64,000 bases of DNA, from assembly GCF_002502735.1 (NCBI RefSeq), contig NZ_DAQC01000006.1:219519-283518 (forward strand), in the 5' to 3' direction. Position numbers and translations under genes: made by a program. Positions within the stretch are counted from its first letter, which is position 1; each line of letters starts with the position of its first letter. The stretch comes from Methanoregula sp. UBA64 (GTDB taxonomy: Archaea > Halobacteriota > Methanomicrobia > Methanomicrobiales > Methanospirillaceae). Positions 23,425 through 32,645 of the stretch are shown piece by piece. The notes beneath the pieces were generated by a model. The model searched no databases, was not told the DNA's origin, and saw only the letters and a program-made list of their open reading frames with translations.

Positions 23425-24771
23425 TTAATGCCTCTTCAAGATTGCAATTCCCACTGCCACAAAGATCGCCATGGGCAGAGCATACTGGAGCGGAGCCTGC
23501 CGGGTTGTCTGTGGGGCCGGAGCCCTTGTTGTGATTATCGCAGTAAGTGTAGTAGTTGCCCGGTATGTCGGAGTTCCGGTATTCGTGACACGGGTAGTGA
23601 CAGGAGCGGTTGTCAGTGTGCCTGTTGTTCTCCCGATCGCATACAGATTCTTATCATTACTCCCGACATAGACAACACCGTTTGAGATGGCCGGCGACGA
23701 GTCCACCCACTCTCCGGTAACAAATCTCCATTTCTCTGTTCCTGTCGCCGCATTGATGGCGTACAGGTTCTTGTCCCTGCTTCCGACATAGACGACGCCG
23801 TCAGCCACAGCCGGAGATGAAGCCACACCGTCTCCTGTCGGGAATTTCCATTTCTCCTTTCCTGTCGCCGCATCGATGGCGTACAGGTTCCTGTCCCTGC
23901 TCCCGACATAGACGACGCCATCAGCCACAGCCGGAGATGAAGCCACTCTGTCTCCCGTCGGGAATTTCCATTTCTTCGTCCCCGTTGCCGCATCGACTGC
24001 ATACAGGTTCTTGTCCTCGCTCCCGATGTAGACAACGCCGTCAGCCACAGCCGGGGAAGACCCGGACCGTGCCCCCATCGAATACTTCCAATCCTCTTTT
24101 CCCGTGATTGCATCGATGGCATAGAGATTTTTATCTGAACTCCCGACATAGACAACTCCATCAGCCACAGCCGGAGATGAATCTATATAATCTCCCGTAG
24201 CAAACCTCCATTTCTCTGTTCCTGTCGCTGCATCGATGGCGTACAGGTTTTTATCCGAATTCCCGATGTAGACAACCCCGTCGGCCACAGCCGGGGACGA
24301 ATAGACCCACCCCCCCATCACAAATCTCCATTTCTCTGTTCCCGTAGTCGCGTCGACCGCATACAGGTTCTTGTCCTCGCTCCCGATGTAGACAACCCCC
24401 CTGGCAACGATCGGCGACGTGTATACATGATCTCCTGTCGCAAATTTCCATTTCATCATCCCTGTCATCGCATCGACGGCGTACAGGTTCGTATCGTCAC
24501 TTCCGGCATAGACAATGCCGTTTGCCATTGTTGGGGATGAATAGACAATCCCGCCTGTAGCGAAATGCCAGATTTCAGAATTTCCCGGTTCAGTTCCTTC
24601 GTTCCCATAAACGCCGGTATGCTCCGGGTTGGCCCGGAACATCGCATCTTCAGCGGAAGCGAGAGGGGCAGAAATCAGGAAAAGAAAAGTAATCAGGAAC
24701 AAAATAATAGCAGGCCTTGAACAGGGATTACGGAAGCGTCTCCTATAAGGAAGGAAGATCAGATCGGTCAT
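23425..24771 (-). CDS. Surface beta-propeller with PQQ-like repeats, copy B
   Basis: This 448-residue paralogue of the protein at 21969 has the same layout: signal peptide (residues about 15-40, FLITFLFLISAPLASA), blades with the pattern VVYVGSRDRNLYAIDAATGK then EKWKFPTGD, a Thr-rich linker and a C-terminal helix (LPMAIFVAVGIAILKRH). The two genes are tandem, 80 bases apart, and are clearly duplicates. Blades in the centre of this copy are nearly identical to each other, a sign of recent unit duplication or conversion. It is likely anchored in the cytoplasmic membrane with the propeller outside. Ligand and function are unknown. Confidence 0.85.
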   Translation of the reverse strand: MTDLIFLPYRRRFRNPCSRPAIILFLITFLFLISAPLASAEDAMFRANPEHTGVYGNEGTEPGNSEIWHFATGGIVYSSPTMANGIVYAGSDDTNLYAVDAMTGMMKWKFATGDHVYTSPIVARGVVYIGSEDKNLYAVDATTGTEKWRFVMGGWVYSSPAVADGVVYIGNSDKNLYAIDAATGTEKWRFATGDYIDSSPAVADGVVYVGSSDKNLYAIDAITGKEDWKYSMGARSGSSPAVADGVVYIGSEDKNLYAVDAATGTKKWKFPTGDRVASSPAVADGVVYVGSRDRNLYAIDAATGKEKWKFPTGDGVASSPAVADGVVYVGSRDKNLYAINAATGTEKWRFVTGEWVDSSPAISNGVVYVGSNDKNLYAIGRTTGTLTTAPVTTRVTNTGTPTYRATTTLTAIITTRAPAPQTTRQAPLQYALPMAIFVAVGIAILKRH

Positions 24772-24832
24772 GTTGTTTTACCTCGATTCTTTGACAGTAG
24801 GGTCTTCTCGGATATCTGGCAATACAAAAAAA

Positions 24833-27493
24833 TTAGAAAAGGGATCGTAATGCTGTTTCCAGGCTGCGCAGAGAAGTCTCGATCGGTGTCAGCGAGGAGA
24901 TCTTGCTTCCTGCACCTGTCACCTGGATGGGGATGACAGTATAGGTATCGTCCCGTGCCCCGGTATCGCTGAACGCAGCCACGAGCGCGTCTGCCGCATC
25001 GGCGCCCTGCAGGCTTCCCGGCCCGGAGATCCTAAAGAGGTTCGTGCCGTTGTTGAGAATTTCGTTGCGGACATACTCGCCGCTGATATCTATGTCGAAC
25101 CGGTTGTTCTGCATCGGGTGCTGCACGAAAAGATAGTTCTGTCCTGCGGTGAGTTTTCCCGAGAGCGCCGCATCCACGGTAAAGGTAAAGGTTGCATCAG
25201 GATTTACCGGTGTTTTTGCAGTGTACACGGAGTTGTCGCCGATGATCCAGACCTGGACTTCGGGGACCTGTCCCTCCGCCGTCCCGGTGACCGTGAAGGG
25301 CTGGCCCGGTATCACGGACGATGTGGAGGGCATGGCCATGATAAAGGGTTTTTTTACAATGATCCCGACATTTGCGGCATCCGGCTGGTCCGCTGTTTCC
25401 GGCCCGTCAGCCGCATAGATGGTATAGGTCCCGGCATCGAGCGGGAGATCTGCCGTGTACCAGGAGTACTCCCAGGAGTTATCCGGTTTTGTGGCTGCTA
25501 CCGTAAAGGTGTCCGAGCTCCCGCTTGCCGCAGCAGTTTTCGGGGAGGTAAGTTTTACCCCGGATACCGCCAGATTGGGCCCGGTCAGGAAAAGGTACGT
25601 TGAACCCGAACGGGTATTCTTTCCCCTCAGGACAACTTTTTCTCCCAGGTAATAGGACTGGGTGCCGTCCGCGGAGATCGTTACTCCGGAACCCGCAGGG
25701 GAAGTGGACCCGGCACTGGTAACTTTGAAAGGGATGATGGTGTAGGTGTCATTGGTATACGAATCATCGTTGGCATTCTGGGTGGTAATTGCGGTGATGA
25801 GTGCGTCTGCTGCATCGCTGCCCTGCAGATTCCCGGGGCCGGTGATCTTAAAGAGGTCCGTCCCGTTGGCAAGCTTCAGGTCGCGGACATATGCCCCGTT
25901 TACCACAAAGTCGAACTTGTTGTCTGCCATCGGATGCTCTACGATGAGGTAATTCTGCCCTTCCGGGAGATTTCCTGACATTGCCGCACCGGCAGTAAAG
26001 GTAAAGTCCCCATCAGAACTTACCGGTGTTTTTGTCGTAAACGCATACTTATCGCCGAAGATCCAGACCTGAACCTCGGGAGGGATTCCTTCTGCAATCC
26101 CGGTTACGGTAACCGGCTGCCCTTTTACAACATTCAGGGACGACATATTTGCCGTAATATACGGCTTTTTCAGGGCTATCCCGACATCGGCGGCACCGGA
26201 GTCCGGCTGGTCAGCAGCTTTTGGCTGGCTTTCTGCATAAACAGTGTACGTACCGGCGTCCACATTGAGATTATCGGTGTACCAGGAATATTCCCATGTT
26301 TTGTCCGGTTTCGTGGTTACTTCGGTAAATGTGTCCGGGTTCCCGCTGACTACCGCCTGCAGGGGGGAGGTAAGTTTTCCCCCGCTGGCGGGAATGCCGG
26401 GGCCGTTCTTGAATGTGGTGGGGCCGGTCATGAAAAGGTATACGGTACCTGCGGTGGAGCTCTTGCCCCGCAGGATCACTTTCTCACCCTGGTAATAGGA
26501 ATGGCTCCCGTCAGCAGAGATTGTTACCGCTGCACCGGTAGATGTACCGGATGCCGGGGCGGCGGCCGGACTTCCTGCATTGGCGATCTTGAAGGGGATG
26601 ATGGTGTACGTGTCATTGGTATATGTGGAATCGTGTGTCTCCCGGGCGCTGATTGCAGCGACGAGTGCGTCTGCCGCATCGCTCCCCTGCAGGCTCCCCG
26701 AGCCGGTGATTTTAAAGAGATCCATCCCGTTGTTCTGCTTTACGTCACGGACAGAGTCGCCGCTTACCACAAAGTCGAATGTGTTGTCCGCCATCGGGTG
26801 CTGCACGACAAGATAGTTCTGCCCTGCGGGCAGGTTCTCTGACAGCGCTGCATTACCCGTGAAGGCAAAGGAAGCATCGGGATTAACCGGGGTTGTTGTA
26901 TGGTATGCGAAGTTATCGCCAAAGATCCAGACCTGGACAGAGGACTGGTTCCCGTCAGTAACCGCAGTTCCGGTAATGGTAAACGGCTGCCCCTGTGTAA
27001 CCGGTAAAGGAGAGATCTCTGCGGCAATATACGGTTTTTTGATGATGATGCTCGTGGTGCCATAGGGTGTGTCAGCCAGCTGGTCCCCTGCTTTTGGTTC
27101 GCTTGCTGCATAAATGGTATACGACCCTGCATCTACCCGGAGACCCGCTGTGTACCACGGGTATTGCCAGGTCTTGTCCGGTTTTGTACTAACAACTGTA
27201 AATGTGTCCGCATTTCCGCTGACCACTTTTTGATCCGGGGCCGTCAGTTTCCCTCCACTCTCAGGAAGGTTGGGTCCGGTGATGTACAGGTACGTTGAAC
27301 CTGTGTCGGTATTTATACCGGAAAGGATTGCTTTTTCTCCCAGGTAATACGCTCCGGCTCCCTGTGCGGCTACCGTGACAACTGGTTTGTCTGCCGCTGA
27401 TACAGGTAGTGCCAGGAGTACTGTCCCTGCCATGATGCACAGCAGGAAGATCTTCCAGACCGAAAGCGGTCTGTTACTCCCTAATTTTGACAT
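24833..27493 (-). CDS. Surface protein with three DUF3821 repeats
   Basis: The 886-residue product starts at ATG 27493, the last bases of a conserved operator, so the message is probably leaderless. A signal peptide (to about residue 33, LALPVSAA) is followed by three repeats of about 280 residues at about 36-310, 325-600 and 605-870. Each begins with a YYLGEKAILSG-type strand and contains PDKTWEYSWYT, DAGTYTIYA and GQNYLVVQHPM. DUF3821 is known from methanogen S-layer-type glycoproteins. No C-terminal anchor helix is present: the end is an amphipathic LRSLETALRSLF. A secreted or externally attached surface protein is inferred. A tail fragment of a relative lies at 15490-15586. Confidence 0.82.
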   Translation of the reverse strand: MSKLGSNRPLSVWKIFLLCIMAGTVLLALPVSAADKPVVTVAAQGAGAYYLGEKAILSGINTDTGSTYLYITGPNLPESGGKLTAPDQKVVSGNADTFTVVSTKPDKTWQYPWYTAGLRVDAGSYTIYAASEPKAGDQLADTPYGTTSIIIKKPYIAAEISPLPVTQGQPFTITGTAVTDGNQSSVQVWIFGDNFAYHTTTPVNPDASFAFTGNAALSENLPAGQNYLVVQHPMADNTFDFVVSGDSVRDVKQNNGMDLFKITGSGSLQGSDAADALVAAISARETHDSTYTNDTYTIIPFKIANAGSPAAAPASGTSTGAAVTISADGSHSYYQGEKVILRGKSSTAGTVYLFMTGPTTFKNGPGIPASGGKLTSPLQAVVSGNPDTFTEVTTKPDKTWEYSWYTDNLNVDAGTYTVYAESQPKAADQPDSGAADVGIALKKPYITANMSSLNVVKGQPVTVTGIAEGIPPEVQVWIFGDKYAFTTKTPVSSDGDFTFTAGAAMSGNLPEGQNYLIVEHPMADNKFDFVVNGAYVRDLKLANGTDLFKITGPGNLQGSDAADALITAITTQNANDDSYTNDTYTIIPFKVTSAGSTSPAGSGVTISADGTQSYYLGEKVVLRGKNTRSGSTYLFLTGPNLAVSGVKLTSPKTAAASGSSDTFTVAATKPDNSWEYSWYTADLPLDAGTYTIYAADGPETADQPDAANVGIIVKKPFIMAMPSTSSVIPGQPFTVTGTAEGQVPEVQVWIIGDNSVYTAKTPVNPDATFTFTVDAALSGKLTAGQNYLFVQHPMQNNRFDIDISGEYVRNEILNNGTNLFRISGPGSLQGADAADALVAAFSDTGARDDTYTVIPIQVTGAGSKISSLTPIETSLRSLETALRSLF

Positions 27494-27524
27494 ACGTAAA
27501 TGTATGGATATTTACAATATATAT
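27491..27524 (-). promoter_or_regulatory. Leaderless promoter/operator of the DUF3821 gene
   Basis: On the minus strand: TATA region ATATATTGTAAAT, then an inverted repeat GTAAAT-N8-ATTTAC, then CGTATG whose last three bases are the start codon. The element matches 30311-30344 except for the four central bases and one more near the end. TATA to ATG is about 28 bases, as expected for a leaderless mRNA. Confidence 0.65.
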
Positions 27525-27633
27525 TTGTCGGTGCCGTTTTGTGATCGCGGTTCCCGGGAGCTAAACCCGATTGGGGATATTTACCGGGATTGTATCTGTA
27601 TTACTACTTCGGCCGGTGACGGGCCAGAAAAAA

Positions 27634-28758
27634 TTACGGGGCCGGTTTTGTCCCGGTGGATTCGGGCATCAGCCCGGTCTTGGCAGCGCGGTAAAGATCC
27701 AAAACAGCGATTCCCCCGGCCGTTGCCAGGACAAATGCAACCGTGAGGAGCACGATATTGTAAAGAAGGGCAAGAGCGATCCACGTGGCCGGGGGATGGA
27801 AGATGACCGTGTTCCACGGGTCGATGATCCCCGAGGCTGCCTGGAGGAGCACATGTACGAGAAATGCCCCGGCTACGATCGCCGCAAGGAAAAGTACGCA
27901 GGTAACAACCCCGGCCCAGGACTTTTTGAGAAGGGCAAAGGAGCCAACAACTGCCTCCCGCACGGATTTCTGCCCGAGCACGATCTGAGGCACGACAAAC
28001 GGCGTCAGGATAAAGAGGACAAGCGCGATCATGAGGAAATGCAGGGTCTCCAAAACCCCGAACGGGTATACCAGTAATAACAGCGATCGCCCGCCATAGC
28101 CCGGAACCTCGGTCAGCATATCCCAGTCAAGCGTCCAGTTGAAGGGGAACTGGTTTATCGTGTTGACAAACGAGCCGTCCATGATAGTATAGAGGAATCC
28201 AAACTCATGCGGGAACCAGACAAGGGCAACAAAAACATAAAGCCTGTCGAGCAGGAATGCTGCGAATGCGAGGACCAGGGCCCAGATAAAAAGGGTTTTC
28301 AGGTATTTTTTTGCTTCACAGAGTCCCCCAAAGAACGATGCAGGCCCTTCTTTTTTTGAGGATAGATTCAGGACAAGTCCTGCAAGGAGGAAGACGAGCA
28401 GGAAGAGCGTGGCAAACGCGAGTACAAAATCCTGAATATAGTACACCATGGTGCCGGGCTGCAGGAACCGGTTGAGGTACTCGAACGCTGCGTGGCCGAT
28501 GGCGTTTGCCGCGAGCACGAGCCCGGCAAAGAGCGTAAACCAGAGGAGCTGCCGGTTCTGGCAGAGCGTTTTCATCCCCGAAATTGCAGCTCCGATGCCC
28601 CGGCGCACAGACCCCGATCCGCTGCCGCCGCCCCCGTCCGGGGTACCCGCGACGGTGTTCCCGGCCGGGAAACCAAAACCCGGCTGCATGATTTGGACCA
28701 CCGGCGGCTTCCGGCACAGGCCGAGCCAGTACCCGGTGATCTCCTGTACGGAGGTCAT
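27634..28758 (-). CDS. Multipass membrane protein, paralogue 1
   Basis: ATG 28758 overlaps the stop of the upstream gene in an ATGA, giving 374 residues. The N-terminus carries a short conserved segment (WLGLCRKPPV) also present in the next protein. Six membrane helices follow, at about residues 70-95, 110-135, 155-180, 220-260, 275-305 and 325-350, with an amphipathic FALLKKSWAGVV segment between the fourth and fifth. The family, which I cannot name, occurs as paralogous pairs in methanogens. It is the last gene of a three-gene unit (HTH regulator, paralogue 2, this gene). Function is unknown; a membrane-domain or transporter-like role is possible. Confidence 0.7.
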   Translation of the reverse strand: MTSVQEITGYWLGLCRKPPVVQIMQPGFGFPAGNTVAGTPDGGGGSGSGSVRRGIGAAISGMKTLCQNRQLLWFTLFAGLVLAANAIGHAAFEYLNRFLQPGTMVYYIQDFVLAFATLFLLVFLLAGLVLNLSSKKEGPASFFGGLCEAKKYLKTLFIWALVLAFAAFLLDRLYVFVALVWFPHEFGFLYTIMDGSFVNTINQFPFNWTLDWDMLTEVPGYGGRSLLLLVYPFGVLETLHFLMIALVLFILTPFVVPQIVLGQKSVREAVVGSFALLKKSWAGVVTCVLFLAAIVAGAFLVHVLLQAASGIIDPWNTVIFHPPATWIALALLYNIVLLTVAFVLATAGGIAVLDLYRAAKTGLMPESTGTKPAP

Positions 28759-29867
28759 TTCGTTTCCTCCCGGGTTTTTGCATACCGGTAGAGGTCGAGC
28801 GATGCAATCCCCCCGACCGTTGCGATAATGAGCGTAAATCCGGACAGCGCAAGACTGTACAGGAGGCCGAGCGCAATCCATGCATCGCCCGGGCGCGAGG
28901 ACGAAATAGTTGTTATACCTCTGGCCACTTCCACCGTGCTGATCCCGGTAAACCGGAAGAGCAGGAACGTGAGCGAGACGGCAAAGAGTACCAGCCCGAG
29001 GCAGAGGATGCAGCCGGCCAGCGCTCCCCGGATCTTCTTTGCCAGGGCAAACGACCTATAAACCGCATCTTTGAGGCGCGTTTTCTCAAGCACCAGCAGG
29101 GGCACGACAAACAGGGTCAGGAGAACGAGGAGTACGTTGATCGCGGAAAAGACCAGCGTCTGGATAAATGCATTCGGGAATCCCGAGCCCGAACCTGATA
29201 CTGCCCCGCCGGGGAGGTATGCAGCAAGGACGTCCGGGTTGAGGGACCAGCTGAACGGGTACTGGCCGAACACATTGGAGAGGAAGAGGTACACGTTCCC
29301 GTAGATATCGAACGTATGGAACCACGCGGGGATGCTCAGCGAAGCGAGCGTCCAGCCTGCATAAAAGACGAGTGTGCCTGCACCTGCCACGACCACGGAC
29401 CACCCGGCAAGGGGTAGTACGTGGTTTTTGGCCTGCCTGAGCCCACGCCAAAAAGAGGCCGGGCTGCCATTGTTGCCGGAGAGACTCAAAACAAGGCCGG
29501 CCCATACGACCAGGAGGCAGAACACGGTCGGGAGCTCGACGGCAAATGCCACGAACGGCGATCCGATGAGATCGGTCCGGTCGTTCATGCTAAAAGATAC
29601 GAGTATCCCCTGGACAATGAGATGGCCGGCAAGCACGAGACCGGCAAGGAGCGTAAACCAGAAAAGCTGCGGGTTATGGATCAGGGTTTTCGTGCTGGAT
29701 ACCGCAATGCCGAGTCCCTTGCGGATGTGGCGGGGCCCGCCGTCATCCGGCGGGGAGGAATGGCCGGTGTCCGGCTGGACCGGGACAGCGACCGGAGCCA
29801 TGCAAAGCACCGGGGGTTTCCGGCAGAGGCCCAGCCCGTGCCCGGCAGTGTCCGATACCCGGGTCAC
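28755..29867 (-). CDS. Multipass membrane protein, paralogue 2
   Basis: GTG 29867 overlaps the stop of the regulator gene (GTGA), giving 370 residues. It shares the layout of paralogue 1: N-terminal GLGLCRKPPV, a proline-rich polar segment, then about six membrane helices (about residues 60-85, 100-125, 145-175, 210-260, 280-305, 325-350), with FALAKKIRGALAGC in the same place as the FALLKKSWAGVV of its neighbour. The two are tandem duplicates. Translation coupling at both ends shows that they are made together with the HTH protein. No transport motif or catalytic residue was recognised. Confidence 0.7.
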   Translation of the reverse strand: MTRVSDTAGHGLGLCRKPPVLCMAPVAVPVQPDTGHSSPPDDGGPRHIRKGLGIAVSSTKTLIHNPQLFWFTLLAGLVLAGHLIVQGILVSFSMNDRTDLIGSPFVAFAVELPTVFCLLVVWAGLVLSLSGNNGSPASFWRGLRQAKNHVLPLAGWSVVVAGAGTLVFYAGWTLASLSIPAWFHTFDIYGNVYLFLSNVFGQYPFSWSLNPDVLAAYLPGGAVSGSGSGFPNAFIQTLVFSAINVLLVLLTLFVVPLLVLEKTRLKDAVYRSFALAKKIRGALAGCILCLGLVLFAVSLTFLLFRFTGISTVEVARGITTISSSRPGDAWIALGLLYSLALSGFTLIIATVGGIASLDLYRYAKTREETK

Positions 29868-30313
29868 GGGCTCTCCTCCCGGATCTTTTCGAGGAGTTCC
29901 TCTGCCATCCTGGTCGGGTCCTGGGTTTTTTCCAGTTTTATCCCGAGCTCGGCGGCAAGGTCCCAGATGAACTCGATGCATTTCGTGAACTCGTCGCAGG
30001 AGATGCAGTCGCCGTCATGCTCGTACCAGACCTGCATGCCGTGTTTCTCCGAGACAAAGATGTAGGCCTTGGTCTGGAACGGGATCGATCTCCCGAACAG
30101 CACTCCCTTATTCACATTGATCTTTTCAACTTGGATTCGGTTTGCGCGCGCCATCTCACGAAGCGAGGACTCGATCTTCTCGTCCATGGCAAGGAGCGCC
30201 TGCGAAACGCCCTGCCGGGTGATCCCGATCTGGTTTGCAATAGAGACGTTGGACATCCCGCTGCGCCGCATCTTCCAGAATCCGAACTGCTTTTCGTTCG
30301 TGGGAAGGAACAT
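29864..30313 (-). CDS. HTH regulator of the surface-protein unit
   Basis: I start at ATG 30313, which is the last part of the shared operator and matches the ATG position of the DUF3821 gene. The 149-residue protein has a helix-turn-helix at about residues 15-50 (MRRSGMSNVSIANQIGITRQ, then GVSQALLAMDEKI), resembling the MarR-like or transposon-resolvase-like HTH of archaeal regulators. Its C-terminal half (AYIFVSEKHGMQVWYEHDGD then CISC) contains a CISC pair that may bind metal or sense redox. Because an almost identical operator precedes both this gene and the DUF3821 gene, it is likely to regulate itself and that gene. Confidence 0.7.
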   Translation of the reverse strand: MFLPTNEKQFGFWKMRRSGMSNVSIANQIGITRQGVSQALLAMDEKIESSLREMARANRIQVEKINVNKGVLFGRSIPFQTKAYIFVSEKHGMQVWYEHDGDCISCDEFTKCIEFIWDLAAELGIKLEKTQDPTRMAEELLEKIREESP

Positions 30314-30344
30314 ACGTAAATGTATCCGCATTTACAATATAAAT
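30311..30344 (-). promoter_or_regulatory. Leaderless promoter/operator of the HTH regulator gene
   Basis: TATA region TTTATATTGTAAAT, inverted repeat GTAAAT-N8-ATTTAC, then CGTATG ending in the start codon. It is the twin of the element at 27491-27524, and the likely binding site of the HTH protein it drives. Confidence 0.65.
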
Positions 30345-30387
30345 CCTTGGGTGGGGTCGTGACGCCTGCTGACCGGCGGGAAAAACC

Positions 30388-30630
30388 GGCTCTGGAGAAA
30401 CCTTACGTGACAACCTGAATTTTGTTGCGAGGGGACCACGGGTGCTCGCCGCCTCGTCGGGGCTCGCCCCGTGGAGCAAAACCGTGCTCGGGAAGCACAA
30501 TTGAAAAATTTTATTCCGCAGGGGGTCAAGGGGGCTTGCCCCGCTTTGAGCTGCCTCCCCCTCTGGGGGAGAGAGGGGGTCACACTCGTAATTCCACGGA
30601 GTGCTTTGTGAGAAGGTTTTCTCCATAGCC
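30388..30630. mobile_element. MITE, copy 1 of 3 (243 bp)
   Basis: Terminal inverted repeats GGCTCTGGAGAAACC and GGTTTTCTCCATAGCC bound a non-coding element that also occurs at 41583-41822 and, inverted, at 55920-56156. The interior holds the shared CCTTACGTGACA, TTGTTGCGAGGGGACCACGG and AAGCACAATTGAAA segments. It has no transposase gene. A target duplication is not clear here. It lies 35 bases after the end of the truncated kdpD. Confidence 0.75.
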
Positions 30631-30665
30631 AAAATAAGACAAATTTCCCGGATAACGAATCCGGT

Positions 30666-32636
30666 TCACCGGTTCACCCGTTCGAGCGCCAGGGCCGCCT
30701 GGTTTGCAAACGCTGAAAGGAGCCGGGTCTGCTCGTAGCTGATCCCGCCCGCCTCAGCGGCCGGCTTTACGGCAAGGACCCCGAGCACGCCCCGGGGACT
30801 CTGGACCGGGATATACCGCATCTTCGAACCATGCAGCGTATCGGTCTCGTAGCCGGCAACGGTACCGTTCTGGAAGGCCCAGGTCGCCACCGCAATGTCG
30901 TCGGCATCGATAGCAAGGTCCGGGCTTTTCCCCCGGATTACAAGACCGTTCTTTTCGGGCAGGAAAAGCGCGCTCTCCCAGCCGAAGATCTCCCGGATAT
31001 TCTGCGAGACCGCACTAACGATCGCACCGGTATCGGTTGCCACCGCGAGGTCCTGCGAGAGGGCATAGAGCGTACCGGTCTCTTTTTCCCGGATCTGCGC
31101 GGCATCGGCATGACGCCGGGCCTTTGCCACGAGCAGGCTAATGAGGGTGCCGACAATGATCATCCCGGCAAAGGTGATGAGGTACTCGGTGTCCGTGACC
31201 CGGAAGGTAAAGAACGGCGGGACAAAGAAGAAGTCAAAGGCGAGCACGCCAAGGACCGAGGTAACGATCGCAGGCCTGAGGCCCCGCCGGAAGGCGATCA
31301 CCACGACCGCGAGGAGGTAGAGCATCATCAGGTTTGCCAGGGAGATGTACGCGTGGACGAACCAGCCAAGGACAGAAACGCCGGCAACAATCAGCAGGCT
31401 CTCGACATAGTCCCGGGGCGGGGTTGCCGGGAGGAGCGGTTCGAGTTCGTCCGGGTTTTTTGCCGGGTCCCCGGTATCGTGCTCCCTGCTGCTGATCACG
31501 TAGATATCGATTGGCCCGCTGTTATGGATGAGCTGGTCCACGACCGAGCCAAAGAGGAACTCCTGCCAGCGGGGGCGCAGGGTCTTTCCGATAATGATCC
31601 GTGTCACGTTGTGCTGCCGGGCGTACTCGATCACCGCGGTTGCGACATTGAGCCCGAAGACGGTTGCTGTTGTGGCCCCGAGTTTTTCTGCGAGCACAAG
31701 CGATCGGCCCACCTGCTCTTTTGCTCCCTGCGAGAGCCGGTGGTGGGTCGCCGTCTCGACATAGAGCGCACACCACGGTGCATTGATCCGGTCGGCCTGC
31801 CGGCGGGCGGTACGGATCAGCCGTTCGGCAAGCGGCCCCGGGCCAATGCAGACAAGGAGCTTCTCCCCCACCGGCCACGGGCCCGGGATCGAGCGGGTCT
31901 GCATGTAGGCAAGCATCTGGGTATCGACCCGTTCGGCGGCCCGGCGCAGCGCCAGTTCGCGGAGAGCGTACAGGTTTCCTTCGTTGAAGAACAGCCCGAT
32001 TGCCCGGGCGGCCATGTCCGGCACGTACACTTTTCCCTCGCGGAGACGCTGGAGCAGCTCGGGAGGTGCGAGATCGATCACCTCGATCTCGGCAGCCTCG
32101 TCGATCACCCGGTCGGGGATCGTCTCTTTTACCACAACGCCTGTGATCTGCGCCACGACATCGTTGAGGCTCTCAATGTGCTGGACGTTTAAGGTCGAGT
32201 ACACATCGATCCCCGCTGCGAGCAGCTCTTCTACGTCCTGGTAGCGTTTCGGGTGCCGGGAGCCCGGGGCATTGGTATGGGCCAGTTCGTCCACGAGAAC
32301 GAGCTGCGGCCGGGCGGCAAGGATGGAATCGAGGTCCAGTTCCGTGAGCACGACCCCGTGGTATTCGATCTCTTTTGGGGGGACTACCGGGATCCCCGCC
32401 ATGAGCGCCTCGGTCTCGGAGCGTTTGTGATGCTCCACGTACCCGATCCTGACATCGATCCCCTCGTGGAGTTTCTGGTGTGCTGCCGTGAGCATCTCAT
32501 AGGTCTTTCCTACGCCGGCAATGTAGCCAAGGAAAATTTTTAGTTTTCCTTTCTTCTTCTGATCCTCCTCGCCCTGCACGCGGGCAAGCAGCAGATCAGG
32601 GTCGGGCCGCCGTCCTGAAGTACCTGGCGATGACAT
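30666..32636 (-). CDS. kdpD: KdpD-type potassium sensor lacking the histidine kinase
   Basis: The 656-residue product has the KdpD N-terminal domain (Walker-A-like GYIAGVGKTYEM near residue 37, and LVDELAHTNAPGSRHPKRYQ), a universal-stress-protein-like domain (about residues 250-375), four membrane helices of DUF4118 type (about residues 400-500) and a GAF domain (about 520-650). It ends with NQAALALERVNR, exactly where the HisKA and ATPase domains of full KdpD proteins (about 900 residues) begin. There is no kdpE nearby. The KdpD N-terminal part binds second-messenger nucleotides in bacteria, so this form may regulate the pump directly or signal to a separate kinase. It is the third gene after kdpCA and kdpB. 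Confidence 0.88.
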   Translation of the reverse strand: MSSPGTSGRRPDPDLLLARVQGEEDQKKKGKLKIFLGYIAGVGKTYEMLTAAHQKLHEGIDVRIGYVEHHKRSETEALMAGIPVVPPKEIEYHGVVLTELDLDSILAARPQLVLVDELAHTNAPGSRHPKRYQDVEELLAAGIDVYSTLNVQHIESLNDVVAQITGVVVKETIPDRVIDEAAEIEVIDLAPPELLQRLREGKVYVPDMAARAIGLFFNEGNLYALRELALRRAAERVDTQMLAYMQTRSIPGPWPVGEKLLVCIGPGPLAERLIRTARRQADRINAPWCALYVETATHHRLSQGAKEQVGRSLVLAEKLGATTATVFGLNVATAVIEYARQHNVTRIIIGKTLRPRWQEFLFGSVVDQLIHNSGPIDIYVISSREHDTGDPAKNPDELEPLLPATPPRDYVESLLIVAGVSVLGWFVHAYISLANLMMLYLLAVVVIAFRRGLRPAIVTSVLGVLAFDFFFVPPFFTFRVTDTEYLITFAGMIIVGTLISLLVAKARRHADAAQIREKETGTLYALSQDLAVATDTGAIVSAVSQNIREIFGWESALFLPEKNGLVIRGKSPDLAIDADDIAVATWAFQNGTVAGYETDTLHGSKMRYIPVQSPRGVLGVLAVKPAAEAGGISYEQTRLLSAFANQAALALERVNR

Positions 32637-32645
32637 AAGACAGGA

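Noticed and set aside
21969..24771. Regularly repeated DNA that could suggest a CRISPR array or satellite repeat
   Set aside because: The repeat period matches the protein blade length, the frame is open throughout, and changes are mostly in third positions, so these are coding repeats.
30388..30630. MITE copies first read as a possible gene or as rRNA-like structured RNA
   Set aside because: Terminal inverted repeats, multiple copies in both orientations and a target duplication at copy 3 identify them as transposed non-coding elements.
30831..32192. 453-codon plus-strand frame inside kdpD
   Set aside because: Antisense shadow of kdpD; the product has no hydrophobic core or recognisable domain.
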